Below, one piece after another: positions 23,521 through 35,629 of a stretch of DNA of 64,000 bases; within the stretch, counting starts at the first letter, position 1, and each line of letters starts with the position of its first letter. The stretch covers positions 344,453,380 to 344,517,379 of the forward strand of contig NC_077229.1 of the NCBI RefSeq assembly GCF_027887165.1, read 5' to 3'. The notes under the pieces are model-generated. The model did no database searches and had not been told where the DNA came from. It worked only from the letters and a program-made list of their open reading frames with translations. A program made the position numbers and the translations under genes. Source of the stretch: Monodelphis domestica (Eukaryota > Chordata > Mammalia > Didelphimorphia > Didelphidae).

Positions 23521-24428
23521 GCTTGGACATCAGATTTTCAGTTCAGGTATGGTCTTTTCTTTACAAATTCTTGGAATTCTTCTATTTTGTCGAATGACCA
23601 TACTTCCCCCTATAAGAATATAGTCAGTTTTGCTGGGTAGTTGATTCTTAGTTGTAGACCTAATTCCCTTGCTTTCTGGAATATCATATTCCATGCCTTT
23701 TGGTCCTTCAGTGTAGATGCAGCCAGATCCTGTGTTATCCTCACTGTGGTTCCATGGTATCTGAATGACTTCTTCTTGGCAGCTTGTAATATCTTTTCTT
23801 TGTTCTGATAGTTCTTGAATTTGGCTATAACATTCCTGCATGTTATCAGTTGGGGATTAAGTACAGGAGGAGATCTGTGGATTCTTTCAATCTTCACTTT
23901 TCCTTCTTGTTCTAGAATACCAGGTCAGTTTTCTTGAATAATTTCCTGTAGTATTATATCCATGCTTTTTCTTTTGTCGTGGTCTTCTGGTAGACCAATG
24001 ATTCTTAAAGTGTCTCTCCTTGAACAATTTTCTAAATCTTCTGTTTTGTGAATGAGGTGTTTCATATTTTCCCCAATTTGTTCATTCTTTTGGTTTTGTT
24101 TTATAGTGTCCTGCTGCCTTGTGAGGTCACTTAATTCTAGTTGTTGTATTCTGGTTCTGAAAGATTGGATTTCATCCCTGGCTTTTTGGTCATCCTTCTC
24201 CTTCAGGTCTGATTTTCTTTGGAGGTCATCTTTCATCCTCTTTGCCTCATCTCTCATCTCCTTTGCCTCATATTTCATCTCCTTGGCCTCATTTTCAAAC
24301 TGGTTGATTTTGACTTTCAAGACACTAGTTTCTGTTTCCAGATTACTTATCTTAGTTTTTAAGTTCTTTTCCCAATTGTATTCAGCTTCTCTTAATTTTG
24401 TTTTGAATTGCATTTTGAGTTCTTCCAA
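23520..24428 (-). pseudogene. LINE-1 ORF1 (RNA-binding chaperone), interrupted
   Basis: The N-terminal half (from the ATG at 24428) is a coiled coil with heptad-like repeats (AKEMKYEAKEMRDEAKRMKD). RRDTLRIIGLPEDHDKR is the RRM domain, and KILQAAKKKSFRYHGTTVRI with AWNMIFQKARELG is the C-terminal domain. A TGA sits between the halves in QEIIQEN-stop-PGILEQEG, and the reading frame is otherwise continuous across it. Confidence 0.85.
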
Positions 24429-25096
24429 AGCCTGTATCCACTTCTCTGGGATTTCTGATTTATTGTTTGCTGATCCCTCCCCTTCTGTTCCATTTGCTCT
24501 TTGCTTGTTGCCTGTACAGAAGCTGTCTATTGTAATTTCTTTCTTACTTTTCTGTCATTTGCTCATATTTACCCCTTCTTTGCTCCCCATATTTGTCTGT
24601 GCTCTTGCTCCTCTCACTTTTTTGGTTTTGGGGTTTTATGTCAGTCTCCCCTCTTGGAGCTTTGACAGAAAATCTCTCCCTACACTCTGGTGTTGGAGTT
24701 TGAGCTTCCCTGTTCTCTGGAGGCTTTTGATTGGATTAAATTAAATTCTAGCTGTTTGTGAGGGAGGGGTGTTGGAGTTTGGGCTTCACTGACCTCTGAA
24801 GACTTTTGATGTAATTACGTTCAGCTGGTTTGGGCTGGATATGCCCTGAGGCCAAAACCTCCTGGAAGGCTGGAGCAATATGGATGGTCTCTGCAGCTCT
24901 GACCAGGCTGTCTACTCTATGCTCCCTCTCCAGCTCCTTCCCCACCTCCTGTGTTCAACACTCTGAGCCTGGAACAGCTCTTACTGCAAAGTACTCCCTC
25001 CAGACCAGCATCTTTGCCCACCCAGAGGTTCCCTTAGTGCTTAGCACTCTGGGAGGGAGGGGTCCTGGGACCTTCCTTCTGCCTTCCCCTTGTTTA

Positions 25097-25395
25097 GATT
25101 AAAATTAGTTTCTCTGCTAAAAGTATTATATTTTTAGAGCTTTATTAAAGATTAAGAAATAAAGAAAATATAAAATAAGAAAGCATGTGCAACATACATC
25201 TTGCTGGCTAGGTAGAGAGCTGCATGTCCCTAGAAGCGGAAGCCAAGAGAGAGAGCGGGTAGGCGGGTATAGTCAGTTTAAATACCCCTTTTGCTCTCAG
25301 CCGAGGTAAGGACCTCCAGTGAGATTTCAGGGAATTCTGGGAACTACCAAGTACTTCTGGGAATTGAAGTCCAGGGTTCAAATCTACATTTTATA
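25097..25395 (-). mobile_element. Solo LTR-like fossil in the LINE-1 5' UTR
   Basis: On the minus strand it starts TGTAGATTTGAACCC and has a TATA-like GGTATTTAAACTGA, then TTTAATAAAGCTC (poly(A) signal) and an end near AATCTAAACA. No internal retroviral region is present. It is best read as a solo LTR, with family unnamed and boundaries approximate. Confidence 0.5.
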
Positions 25396-25609
25396 CCCTT
25401 AAACCCGAGTATTCTCAGATTCTACCTTTTGTGGGGGCATACCTTTTGGATTGATTCCAGCAGGAGGGTTCCTTGGTTCTGTCCTGTTTTTAGGTTTGAT
25501 TTTCAGTCCCCTAGGAGCATTTTGTTTGTGATCGGTAAGGAAGGGTTTTCAGAGGTCTGAACTTCTGCTGTTTCTAAGCTGCCATCTTGACTCTGCCTCT
25601 CCAGAATTC

Positions 25610-25625
25610 GCTTTGCTAAAATCTT
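25610..25625. repeat. Target-site duplication, right copy
   Basis: This is the second copy of GCTTTGCTAAAATCTT, directly after the LINE-1 5' end. Confidence 0.9.
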
Positions 25626-25800
25626 AAGAAACTGTAAATACAACATCCCTCTTATTTATCACATCTATCTAAGCTAATCCTCTATCAATCTAATCCTGGC
25701 AAAAAAGAAAATAAGGCCAACCTGGTATGACTAGTCCTTGAAGATATCATGTAATTTTTTTGTGATTCATGTGAAATGACCTTTCCTTTGTTGAAACTCA
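25626..25800 (-). mobile_element. CR1/L3-like LINE relic, right part
   Basis: Read on the minus strand it resembles CLTNLISFF...TRLID...VDIVYLDFSKAFDKV of CR1-type reverse transcriptases (TATCAATCTAATCCTGGC and AAGGCCAACCTGGTATGACT in plus). It is heavily diverged, so very old. Confidence 0.55.
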
Positions 25801-27690
25801 CAAAATACTTTATGCCTTTCATGCTTATATCATATTCTTTCTTTATTGTATATTATTTCATATGTATATGTTTAGTATCTTCAAGAGAGTGGAAATGGTA
25901 ATGGATATATTTCTCCTCCAAGGAAGTCTTCAAATTCCAGAGGAAGAGTTCACTTCATGATCTCAGTTGAGAAAAATCCAAAAATAATGACTATAGGACA
26001 TGAAATTTTGGTTATTAAACACAAACACATATACACATAAAAAACCTTTTGCATAAAGCATTTTATTATAATGTCTTTCATGAAATGTTCTCTTATCTTC
26101 ACCAGTCCATATGTATCTCTTCCTTTTATGATTTCCTAAGAGATGCAGTCTGGCATAATGAGAAAACACAGGACTTAAAATCAAGTCTTAAATTTGAGTT
26201 CTGGCACAGATATGTATTAGATGTTTAAATATGGACAAATCACAAGTTATTCTGCCAGTGGAATGTAAGTGTGTTGAAGGAAGGCAGCTGTATATTTTAA
26301 CTTTATCTCCCCAGTGCTTAGTGGTATACACATGGGGAGAGGGATACCCAATTACTGTGGCTATAAATCATAGATAAAATGAAAAAAGAGATTTATTAGC
26401 ATGCAAAGAACATGCTTTCCATGATAACAAATAAGAATCCTAGGAAAGATATTTTTTATGTAATTACAAGTTCAGAAGATTAATGATAAACCAAGTCATC
26501 TACTTCTTGTTATAAGTACTTAAAATCTCTAATGAGATATATTTTGGGATGTAATCAATGTAGCAATTTGTTTTGCTAGACTATACATGCTTGTCATGAG
26601 GATTTTTTTTCATTGTTCATTTATGAGGAGCCAGTGAAAGAGATCTAATAAAAGTTTACAAAAATAAATAAATAAATAAAGCACAGTTTGACTTCTCTCT
26701 CATGTTTTACAACAGATTATTTTTTAAAAATTTTAACTAGGTCACCCCTTTGTTATTCTACATGTAAACAAAAAGATTTCAAAGACAGATCCATAGTAAC
26801 CCAAGTGTTGAACTTAGATTGTTTAACATCTGGGGGGGAAGAAAACATACCTCATCTTCTGCTGAATTAATATTTATAATAAACTAACAACAATGCAAAA
26901 AGTTGGAATTCACCTTTGAATTCCAACAAGTAGCCTCTAAAAGTAAGTCTAATGAGTGTGAAGTACTCAACTATTGCCATGCCCTCAGGTTGCACATCAA
27001 ACTGTTATCCAGAGACTTCTTAAAAGAGATATAGGCTTGCCAAGTGTTTGCCCTTTCTGCAAAGAGAGCACCCTTCATGCCAGGTATGCGAGTTGTGGGA
27101 AGGGATAGGTTGAGGAGGCCAAGCAATAAGAAAAATATAAAACTGGACTGCAGATACTTCACATATCAATTCCCCAAAGTGATAGATACCCCTTAGCTAA
27201 ACTAGTATAAAGGATTAACAGGTGATTTATAAAAGTCCTCACGATGTGATACCATTAAGAAAAACTAAAATTCTTCTGGCAAATTTATATCCCAAACAAA
27301 GATATTTATCAGACATTTTACAGTTCATACTCATAGGAGTATTGGCAGGGTCTATAAGAGGTTAAAATCTCACACCTCTAGTACTAGACTTGTCAAAAAA
27401 CTCAATAAAGTCATCTAATAAAACTGGGTCAATATTCCATGAAGAATTTGTAGAAGTTTATGGACCAGAATCATGAAAATGACAAGGCATGGTTGTGTTG
27501 AAATAATGTGCCTATTTAAATACTAAAGCAAGGACACGGAGTACAGATAGCCTTTCAGAGATAAAACAAACAAACAAAAACAACTATTTCTGGAAGGGAA
27601 TAGATATTATCCTATGAGGATGTTGAGAGTCACTTACTTTTTTGGGCAATTCTTTGATATGAGTACAAGGAGTCTACAAATGTGGATAAA
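25800..27690. other. Intergenic stretch without clear genes
   Basis: I see no gene here. A possible L2-type tail (AACTTTATCTCCCCAGTGCT) lies near 26300. Otherwise it is AT-rich unassigned DNA. Confidence 0.5.
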
Positions 27691-27704
27691 GAATATCAAA
27701 TGAG

Positions 27705-27837
27705 ATACCCAGTGGAATCGCGCATCGGCTATGGGATAATTGGAGGGGGGTGGGGGGGAGAAAATGATCTTTGTCTCCAATGAATAATGCTCGGAAATGA
27801 CCAAATAAAATAATGTTATTAAAGAGAGAGAGAGAGA
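27705..27837 (+). mobile_element. Short 5'-truncated LINE-1 with target-site duplication
   Basis: It is the last 130 bp of a LINE-1 3' UTR (CCCAGTGGAATCGCGCATCG, then GACCAAATAAAATAATG). It is flanked by GAATATCAAATGAG at 27691-27704 and GAATACCAAATGAG at 27838-27851 (one mismatch). The end is an (AG)n run. Confidence 0.8.
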
Positions 27838-28149
27838 GAATACCAAATGAGTACCAAAGTAATCAATGATTAGCTCAACTTACCTCCAGGATAATTTTTC
27901 ATAGCAACTATGATCATTTTCATGCTCTCTAGCAAACAGAAGGATCTTGATGACCAAGAAAAGTATAACTTTACTGGAGAGGGGCAGAGTCAAGATGGTG
28001 GAGTTGCAGGGAAAGCTGGAATTATTCTTAGAATCCTTCTCAAACCAACCTTAAAATGATGCCTCAAAATGGATATTGGAGTAACAGAACCAACAAGGAT
28101 ATAGAGTGAAGTAACTTCTGCAAAAAACAATTTGAAAGTGTGAAGAGTA

Positions 28150-28700
28150 AATCAAACTCTCTTTTTCTATTAATCAGTGACTTTTGTAAAAATTAAATTG
28201 TAAAAATTGTTAAAATTAAAATTGATCATCAATAATTAAAATATTATATTTAAAAGATTTATTAATGATCAATTATAAATAAAGGAATAAAAAGATAATG
28301 AAATTTAAAAATCACGTGCCCATGGCTAATCAGCCTGTTCAAAAATCCCCACTTACCACCACAGTCGCAAACAGGAAGTAAAGAGACTGGGACCAGCTCA
28401 TGAAGGTTTTTCTACATTGGGACCTTGCCTGGATCCTGCCCAGCTTGCTGATAAGTGACTAGGATTCCCATGTGAAGACTGGAACTCTGTTGGGGAGTGA
28501 GCTTCATTTTATTCAATCAGCCTTTAGTGTAGGCTAGGCAGTCTCCTTACCTCTTTCCCTTCCATATTCCCCTCTTTTTAATAATATTCCAATTAAGCAA
28601 AATTGTTAAAAGCTGCTAATACTTTTCCTGACTTAAGGGATAATAATTGGTGACCACTTTTTATAACTCTCTTATTTGGTCAAAATCCCAATTTAACCAT
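28150..28700 (-). mobile_element. Possible solo LTR fossil inside the older LINE-1 5' UTR
   Basis: On the minus strand AATAAATCTTTTAAATATAA parallels the poly(A)-signal part of the LTR at 25097-25395, and the sequence breaks LINE-1 5' UTR similarity. The ends are not clear. Confidence 0.35.
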
Positions 28701-30598
28701 TATAAAAGGTAGACAGAGAGGACCTGTTTCTCTGTAGTAAGAGGTGAGCACAGACAGAAGTAAAATTGTGCCCAAAGGAATACAAGCCACCCACTTCCCA
28801 TCTCTTGCTCCAGGTTTTGAACTCGTGCCCATGCCAACTTTGAGACCCAAGACCCTGCCTAGGCCAACAGCAGTGCACCCCACACCCATCTCTTCAAGTT
28901 CCAAATCCTAGTGAAAGCCTGCAATAGGGCATGAAATGTTTGTGCAAGGCAGGGCCCAGCACCTCACCTGTTCTAGACTATGGGGAAGCCCATAACCTCT
29001 GCCCAAGCCTGTCATGAGTCCCTATACTCTACTTCAGGGCAGTTCACAATCCATAGAGGAGTCTGAATCAGCAATTAGAGGTGACTTTAAGAGTTCATAG
29101 CCCATAGGCCATCATACCACCTTGGTATCTCTTGAAGAAACCCAGAACTAGAGCTGAGAGTAGCAGCAATAAAAACCTGAAACTTAAGAAAGTGTACTCC
29201 CTACCCTAAGAACAGAACCCAATTTTAAGATAAAATTTTCAAAAAAAAGGCTAGGAAAATGAGCAAATGGGGTTGGGGGTGGGGGGGAAGAATCACCTAA
29301 CCATAGAAAAACTTTATGGAGACAAAGAAGAGCAAGATACCAGCTCAGAAGGGGACAGTGAAACCAAAGCAAACACACACAAAAATTTCAAATAAAACTG
29401 GAAATTGACTTCAAGCTCTAGAAGAGGTCAAAAAGGAATCCAAAAATCAAATAAAGAGGCAGAATAAAAATAGGGAAAAGAAATGAAAGTAATGCAAAAA
29501 GAAAATAACAATTAAAAGAGAAGAATTAGCCAAATGGAAAAGGGGGCATAAAAATCCAATGGGGAAAAATGGAAAAGGAGTCTCCAAAACTTATGGAAGA
29601 AAATAATTTCTTAAAAATTAGAATTGGGAAATGGATGCTAATGGATTTTTTAAAATGTCAAAGAATAACAAAACAAAATCAAGAGAGTGAAAAAATAGAA
29701 CAAAAATGAAATATCTCATTGAAAAAACAATTGACCTAGAAAATAGATCCAAAAAAGAAAATTTTAAGTCATGATCACAAAAAAAAAAATCTTAGACATC
29801 ATATTACATGAAATTATTAAGGAAAACTGCCCTGATATAGCAACTTCTACATTAAAGGATCAGAAGGCTTGGAATATGATATTCTGGAAGGAAAAAGTAA
29901 CTAGGTTTAGAACCAAAAATCACCAGCCCAGAAAAAATTAATATATTCTTTCAGGTGGGAAATGTTCATTTAATAGAAGTTTTTTAAAGCATTCCTGATG
30001 AAAAATATCCCAAATAGAAATTTTGATGTCCAAATATCAGACTCAAGAGAAATATATAAAGATAAATAAGAGAAAATTTAAGAGATTCAATAATGTTGAA
30101 TTGTTTATATTCCAACATGGAAAAAATGATTTTTTTTTATCATCAGAGCAGTTAGTAGAAGTATACATAGATGGTGTAGGAGTAAGCTATTTAAGACAAC
30201 ATGCAAAAATATTCAAGGAGTGAAAAGATTGCACTGATAAAAGGGAAGAGAGAGGTAAAATAGGATAAATTATCTCACCTAAAGAACCATAAAAAAAATA
30301 AAACTGTTATAGTAGAGAGTAGAATGAGGGTGGTGATGAACACTGCTTAAACTTTACACAGAATTGACTCAGAATAATAACATCCATTCTCATTGGAGTA
30401 TAGAATCCTATCTTACCCTATGGAGAAGTAGGAGGGGAATAAAATGGGAGAGGGAGCTGGTGAGGGGAGTAATATGGGGAGCAGTAATTAAAAGTTAAAC
30501 ACTTGTGAGGCAAAACAGTAAAAAGGAGAGAGAAAGCAGAATGAAAAGGGGAAAATAAGAAGGAAGAGAATACACAGTTGGTAATTATAACTATGAAT

Positions 30599-31062
30599 TT
30601 GTAGACCCCAGAGGTGAAAGCCATAGTCTAGATAAAGCCAAACACATAGCACTCCTCAGATGAGACCCCAAAACTCCTCCTTTTCACCTCTCCCTGCAGA
30701 AATGGAGTGTTATTCTAAAAAACCACTGATATATACATTCCCTGAGAAACTGGGTTAAATGGTAACACATTGACATATTGATTTATTATCCTCTAAAAAA
30801 CTCTGTCTAAGCTTCCATGTGGAAAACTAAGTCATTGTACTAAGATTGTAAATCATAACCAACCATTATCTATGTAAAATAAAAAGTTTACCTAATCCCT
30901 TAGACTATGTCACTTTCTCTATAAAATGCTAGCTGTGATCAATAAACCTTGCCTCTGATTGCTACCAGCTTCAGTGGTCTTCCTGACACGCCATCCTTCT
31001 CACCACATCTCATTCTCCTTCACCCCTCCAGGACCCCTGAATGTTTGTCAATATCACCTATC
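30599..31062 (+). mobile_element. Solo LTR fossil nested in LINE-1
   Basis: It starts near TGTAGACCCCAGAGG. It has AATAAACCTTGCC (poly(A) signal) near 30940 and a C/T-rich U5-like end. It is flanked by the 6-bp repeat ATGAAT (30593-30598 and 31063-31068), and removing it restores the LINE-1 order. No internal genes are present, so it is solo. Confidence 0.7.
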
Positions 31063-31829
31063 ATGAATGTAAATGGGATGAACTCCTACATAAAATGGAA
31101 ACATAGCAGAGTGGATTAAAAAAACAGAATCCTATGCTATGTTGTTTACAAGAAACACATTTGAGTCAGGGAGACACACATAAAGTAAAGATAAGGGAAT
31201 AGAACAGTCTATTATGCTTCAGCTGGAGTTTAAAAAAGCAGCAATCACAGTCTCAGACAAAGTTAAAGCAAAATTAGATCTGATTTAAAAATTACATCTA
31301 TTAAATGGTACTATAGACAATGAAATAATATCAATACTAAACATATGCACTAAATGGCATAGCCTCCTAATTTTTAAAGGAGAAATTAAATGAGCTTCAG
31401 GAGGAAATAGACAGTAAAATAGACTAGTGGAGAACTTTAACCTTCTTCTCTCACAGCTAGATAAATTGAAACAAAAAGTAAATAAAGTAAATGAAATTTT
31501 AGGAAAGTTAGATTTAATAAATCCCTGGAGAAAACCAAATGGGGATAAAAAAAGGAATATACCTTCTTTTCAGCAATATATGATATCAACACAAAAAATG
31601 ACCATGTATTAGGATATAAAAATATCACAAACATAGAAAAACATAAATAATAAATGTATCCTTTTCATAGCATAATGCAATAAAATCATAATCAATAAGA
31701 GTTCATGGAAAGACAAATTAAAAATTCATTGGAAACTAATTAATCTACTTCTAAAAAAGGGATGGGTCAATGAACAAATTATAGAAACAATAATTTCATT
31801 AAAGAGAAAGATAGATTTCTATCTTATGT

Positions 31830-32335
31830 GGAATTTCCTAATTTATATAGTATTACATATTGTTATATAATTATATGATATTATATAATATATTGATATA
31901 ATACATCAATAAACTCACTATGTAATTTCACATGTATATTAGATACAAGTCTAAACACAATCTGGATTTAAGGATCTTGTTCAATCTGATGCTGTTAAAC
32001 TCACCACATTTCATATTACTTCCCAATTCTTTCGTCAGGCTACTCCCTAATTGGTCCTCTTACAAGATGTGCTTCATGCCTTGGGTTATACTGTGGACTT
32101 TTTCCAAAAGCCCAACCCTTCCATTGCTCCATCTGTGAAATATTCCCAGCAATTTCTTCTTTTTCTGAATTCTTGTCTCATAAATCAATCTATCTCATTC
32201 AGAACAGCTCTTAAGCCTCTACTATCTCCTACAAGTCATTGATTGTTTGGTGTTTCATTTTCAACAAGCATTTATTACATTTTTATTAAATGAAGACAAT
32301 AGACTAGGCTTTGCTTTCAAGGAATTTATATCTTT
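31830..32335. other. Unassigned AT-rich DNA
   Basis: I see no gene or clear repeat here apart from a run of TATA-rich sequence near 31850-31910. Confidence 0.45.
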
Positions 32336-32592
32336 ATTTTTTTAGTAAATTTTCAGCTATGTCCAACTCTTTGTGTCTACATTTGAGATGTAGCAAAGAT
32401 CTTAGAGTGGTTTGCCATTTCCTTCTCTAGTTCATTTTACAAATGAAGAAACTGAGGCAAACAGGGTTAAGTGGCTTGCCCAGGGTCACACAGCTAGTAA
32501 GTATCTGAAGCCAGATTTGGACTCAGGAAAACAAGTTGCTGCTTCCAGGTCTAGCAGTCTCTCCACTGAGCCACCTAGATATCCTATGTTAT
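32336..32592 (-). repeat. tRNA/CORE-type SINE with long 3' extension
   Basis: On the minus strand it carries the GAGCCACC-side tRNA head, the CCTGGGCAAGCCACTTAACC body and the end AAAGAGTTGGACATAGCTGA. The same class occurs at 36235, 47858 and 52972. Confidence 0.65.
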
Positions 32593-32599
32593 TGGGCTA

Positions 32600-33900
32600 T
32601 AAATCCAACATGTAATCAGGTACATAAGTAATAGTTAATTAGATGAGGGACTGGGTTCAGAAAAGATTTTCTAAGGATTCTTAGTTGAGTTCTCTCTCTA
32701 AGGGAGAAGCATTGTAGTTTTAAAATTTGTGTGACATGCCTGTCCTGGATCTTTTCTCTAATCCTCTAAGGCAGTCTCCTTAACCCTAGCCTAGCCTCAC
32801 ACCAACAGGCCTAAGGCTTAAAGAGAAGGATGCCACATATGCTCTATGCCTCTCAGTGTCTTATGGTTAACCCTATTATGTAAGATTGCACTCTCTGGCT
32901 CATAAATATAGCTCTCAAGCTCCCACCAGTGTCATTTCTATTTATACAAAATTGTCTATTCATAATTGATGGCACATTAGAACTTAATCATAACTCTTTC
33001 TTAACAAAAAAAAATATTTATGAGAATCATAACATTGGAGTGACTCGTTTAGTATGAATGGAGGAATAATAACTACCTTCCAAACCACACATAAACCTTT
33101 AACACATACTACCCCCAGTGCCCTTAGTATCTGTGGAGAAGAGTGGTTGCATGCTTACAGCAATGTAGCTGAGAGGCATAATGAGTGGGGGAATCTTTTG
33201 TGCTCAGGGTAACATAGATCTGGAATTGTAAACTTTGGTATCCTCTTTTTGTCTCAAGAACTGCCTATAAAAATTTCTTGATGAAAGAACTGTTCAGTTT
33301 AGTAGATACATACTATATTTGACTAACGCCCCACTAGGAAGGATATCTCTGCCAAATTATTTGATCCACTGGGTGATTTCTCTGATTATTTGCCTCCAGA
33401 TTGTTCCTCTGCTCAGCTAGATTTACTTCTCAACAGAAAATGTAGAATCCATTACTTCCAGCTTCAGGCTGTGTAATGCTACTCTTAGGAAAAGATTTTA
33501 TCTTAAAATGTTTATCCTAAAGCTGCCTCAATCCTACTCATTTGCAAAATTCATCTCCTTTTTTACCTTTCAACAGGTATTCATGCAACTAAGTATTTTC
33601 TGTTCTCTCTCCTCCTTTTCTTTTCAGCAGAAAAATCATTATGGAGAGCTAAATAAATTCTCCCACTAGTATTTCTTTCTCAGCAGCAGGTGGCAGTAGG
33701 AAACACTCCAGGCCCTCACTGGGAAAGGGATGATGGTTTCCGAACTTGGGAGTCAGGTTTAAGTTCAATATCTTTTTCTAAAACTTTGAGCCCACTTGTC
33801 AAAGGTCACTCCTTTACCCAATCATAGGCAATAGCCTTTACAAAGGAATAGAAACAGGAGATAGAATTGACATTACAAATGTGTTAGTTTATCTGGAACA
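32600..33900. other. Unassigned intergenic DNA
   Basis: I see no exon and no confident repeat. A TGG...CTCATAAATATAGCTCTCAAG stretch near 32900 has an LTR-like look but no supporting ends. Confidence 0.4.
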
Positions 33901-34185
33901 GAATGTGAATTTATATTTTAACCTGGAATCAAGAGGGAGTCACTGAAAATTCATAAACAGAGGAATAACATGAGATCTGTACTTTAGGAAGGGTATCTGG
34001 CAACTGTGGTGGCTACACTGGAGACAGAGGAACCAAGATCAAGGTAACCAATGAGATCTTTACAGTAATACAGGTGAGAGTTCCTGAGCCAAGGCAGTAG
34101 TTGAAGAAGTGGAAAGAAGAGGATAGCTATGAGAGTGGTTGTGGAAATAAAATTCTCTCTCATATTACACCCAGCACCTCTCCTA
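33900..34185 (+). repeat. Old interspersed repeat related to 36480-37500
   Basis: GAGGGAGTCACTGAAAATTC, then ACATGAGATCTGTACTTTAG and TACAGTAATACAGGTGAGAG parallel the phrases at 37190-37370. The family is not named. Confidence 0.5.
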
Positions 34186-34199
34186 GGATTAGGCATCAT

Positions 34200-35360
34200 T
34201 TACTCAATCATTCAGCAAGCATTCTAAGTACTTACTGTGTAAAGAACGCCTTGTTCAGTTCTGGAAAATAGACAAAGTTTTGCTGAGATAAATTCTCCCC
34301 CTAGAAGGAATAGCCTTGAAGGCTATCAGCACTTTTTTTTTTGGTATTTGTTTTATCCCCCTAAACCAGTCTTGCTATTCCATTGTCATATGGAATTCCT
34401 GGCAAAGATCCTCTACCAGTGTAAATTGACAGCTTTTCTGCAAATTCTATGCAAAAACTTAGAGAATTGCATAAGACACTAGAGATTAAGTTACTTGATC
34501 CAGATTACACATCTAGTATGTGGAACACGTAGACTTAACCCAGATCTTCCCAATTCCAGTGTCCACTAGGCAAAGTGCCTCTCACAGTTCACGTTTAGGG
34601 CCCTGGGATCAGGGGAAGGAATAAGAGCTTTTCATGACCTCCACTCTGTGTTACTTAAGCATGGTGTCCTTATTGCTCCATGGTCTGTCAGAGGTACAAG
34701 CCTTTCAAAGGAGCAAAAGAATGGAAGCCCACAGATTGTGCCTTACTCACTTAGGCTACAGTAAGGGAGACAAGGGCGTGCTTCTGAAAGAAGGCACCCT
34801 ACACATAAACTGTGAACTAAGCTGGTTGGGGGTAAAGGCTGCCCCTTCCACGTTTAGGGCCTATAGCCCTGAAAACAGGCTTGGAGTTTGGCTCTGGATT
34901 TTTGGTTCTCTTCAGTTGTAATTGTAAGGGATGGATCCCTCTGACCCAAGACCCATGACTCAAGCCATGGTGTTCTTGGAGGTAGGATCCCAGGGCAAAT
35001 GTTGCAGCCACCCTAGCAGAGCAGACCAGAGAAACCAAGGTGGCAAGACTAGAGATTTAAACCTAGGAGAGCTTTGAACTTGGAAACTGGTGGTGTCATG
35101 TTGTATTGCAACTGAGTCAAGGTGTGAACCTAACTCTCCTCCCCGTTCTAGAGACTGAGGAAGTGTAAAGGGAAATTATGCCCCTCAGGTATTGGGTGGA
35201 TGTTTGTATATTTAGTTTTGAAATCGCTTTAAAATAAATATTCCTTTGTAAATATTGATTTTTTAAAAACTAGGATGCATAGGACTCCTAGAACTGAGGA
35301 AATACAACCAGCAAGTGCTTGGTGCAGAGGCAAAGAAACAGTCCAAAGCCCTCTTAAAGA
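34200..35360. other. Unassigned intergenic DNA
   Basis: Open frames at 34634-34921 (plus) and 35038-34817 (minus) overlap each other and match no family I know. A small CORE-SINE-like piece may lie near 34490-34580. Confidence 0.4.
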
Positions 35361-35365
35361 TATGA

Positions 35366-35575
35366 GAGAATGGAGCAGCAAGGTGGCCCAGCAGATAGAA
35401 AGCCAGGGCTGGAGATGGGAGGTCCTGGGTTCAAATTTGAACTCAGATACTTCCTAGCTGTGTGACCCTGGGCAAGTCACTTAACCTCAATTGCCAAGCC
35501 CTTACCACCCTTCTGTCTTTGAACTGATACTTAGTATTGATGCAAAGAGACAAGTTAAGGGTTTCAAAAAGAAAA
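35366..35575 (+). repeat. tRNA-derived marsupial SINE
   Basis: AGGTGGCCCAGCAGATAGAA, CCTGGGTTCAAATTTGAACT and TGTGACCCTGGGCAAGTCAC in order, with an A-rich end. Confidence 0.85.
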
Positions 35576-35629
35576 TAGTAATAATGTAACATAATGGATA
35601 GAATATTTTACTTGCAGTCAAGATGACCT

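Larger units (their letters stand above)
18638..25609 (-). mobile_element. Full-length LINE-1 retrotransposon (about 6.97 kb)
   Basis: Both ends are defined by a 16-bp target-site duplication. The 5' end (minus) opens AGAGGCAGAGTCAAGATGGC, the usual LINE-1 start. Then come a 5' UTR with an inserted LTR, ORF1, a long purine-rich spacer, ORF2 with endonuclease (ITLNVNG, QETH), reverse transcriptase (FADDMMVY) and C terminus (WWSCELI, DPAIAG), a 3' UTR and an A-rich tail. ORF2 is interrupted in several places and ORF1 has one in-frame stop, so it cannot make both proteins as it stands. The family copies itself by target-primed reverse transcription. Clear ends and exact TSDs suggest a fairly recent insertion. 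Confidence 0.93.
27977..31830 (+). mobile_element. Older LINE-1, 5' half, with nested LTRs
   Basis: It starts GAGGGGCAGAGTCAAGATGG as the full-length copy does. ORF1 traces (GATCAGAAGGCTTGGAATAT, the DQKAWNM motif) lie near 29860. A purine-rich spacer follows, then the ORF2 endonuclease (ACAAGAAACACATTTGAGTC; later LDLINPWRKPNGDKK at about 31515). It ends near 31830, before the reverse-transcriptase domain. It is much more decayed than the minus-strand copy. Confidence 0.75.

Noticed and set aside
24052-24744. 230-codon plus-strand frame
   Set aside because: It is the antisense of LINE-1 ORF1 and its 5' UTR; the coiled-coil codon pattern of the other strand keeps it open.
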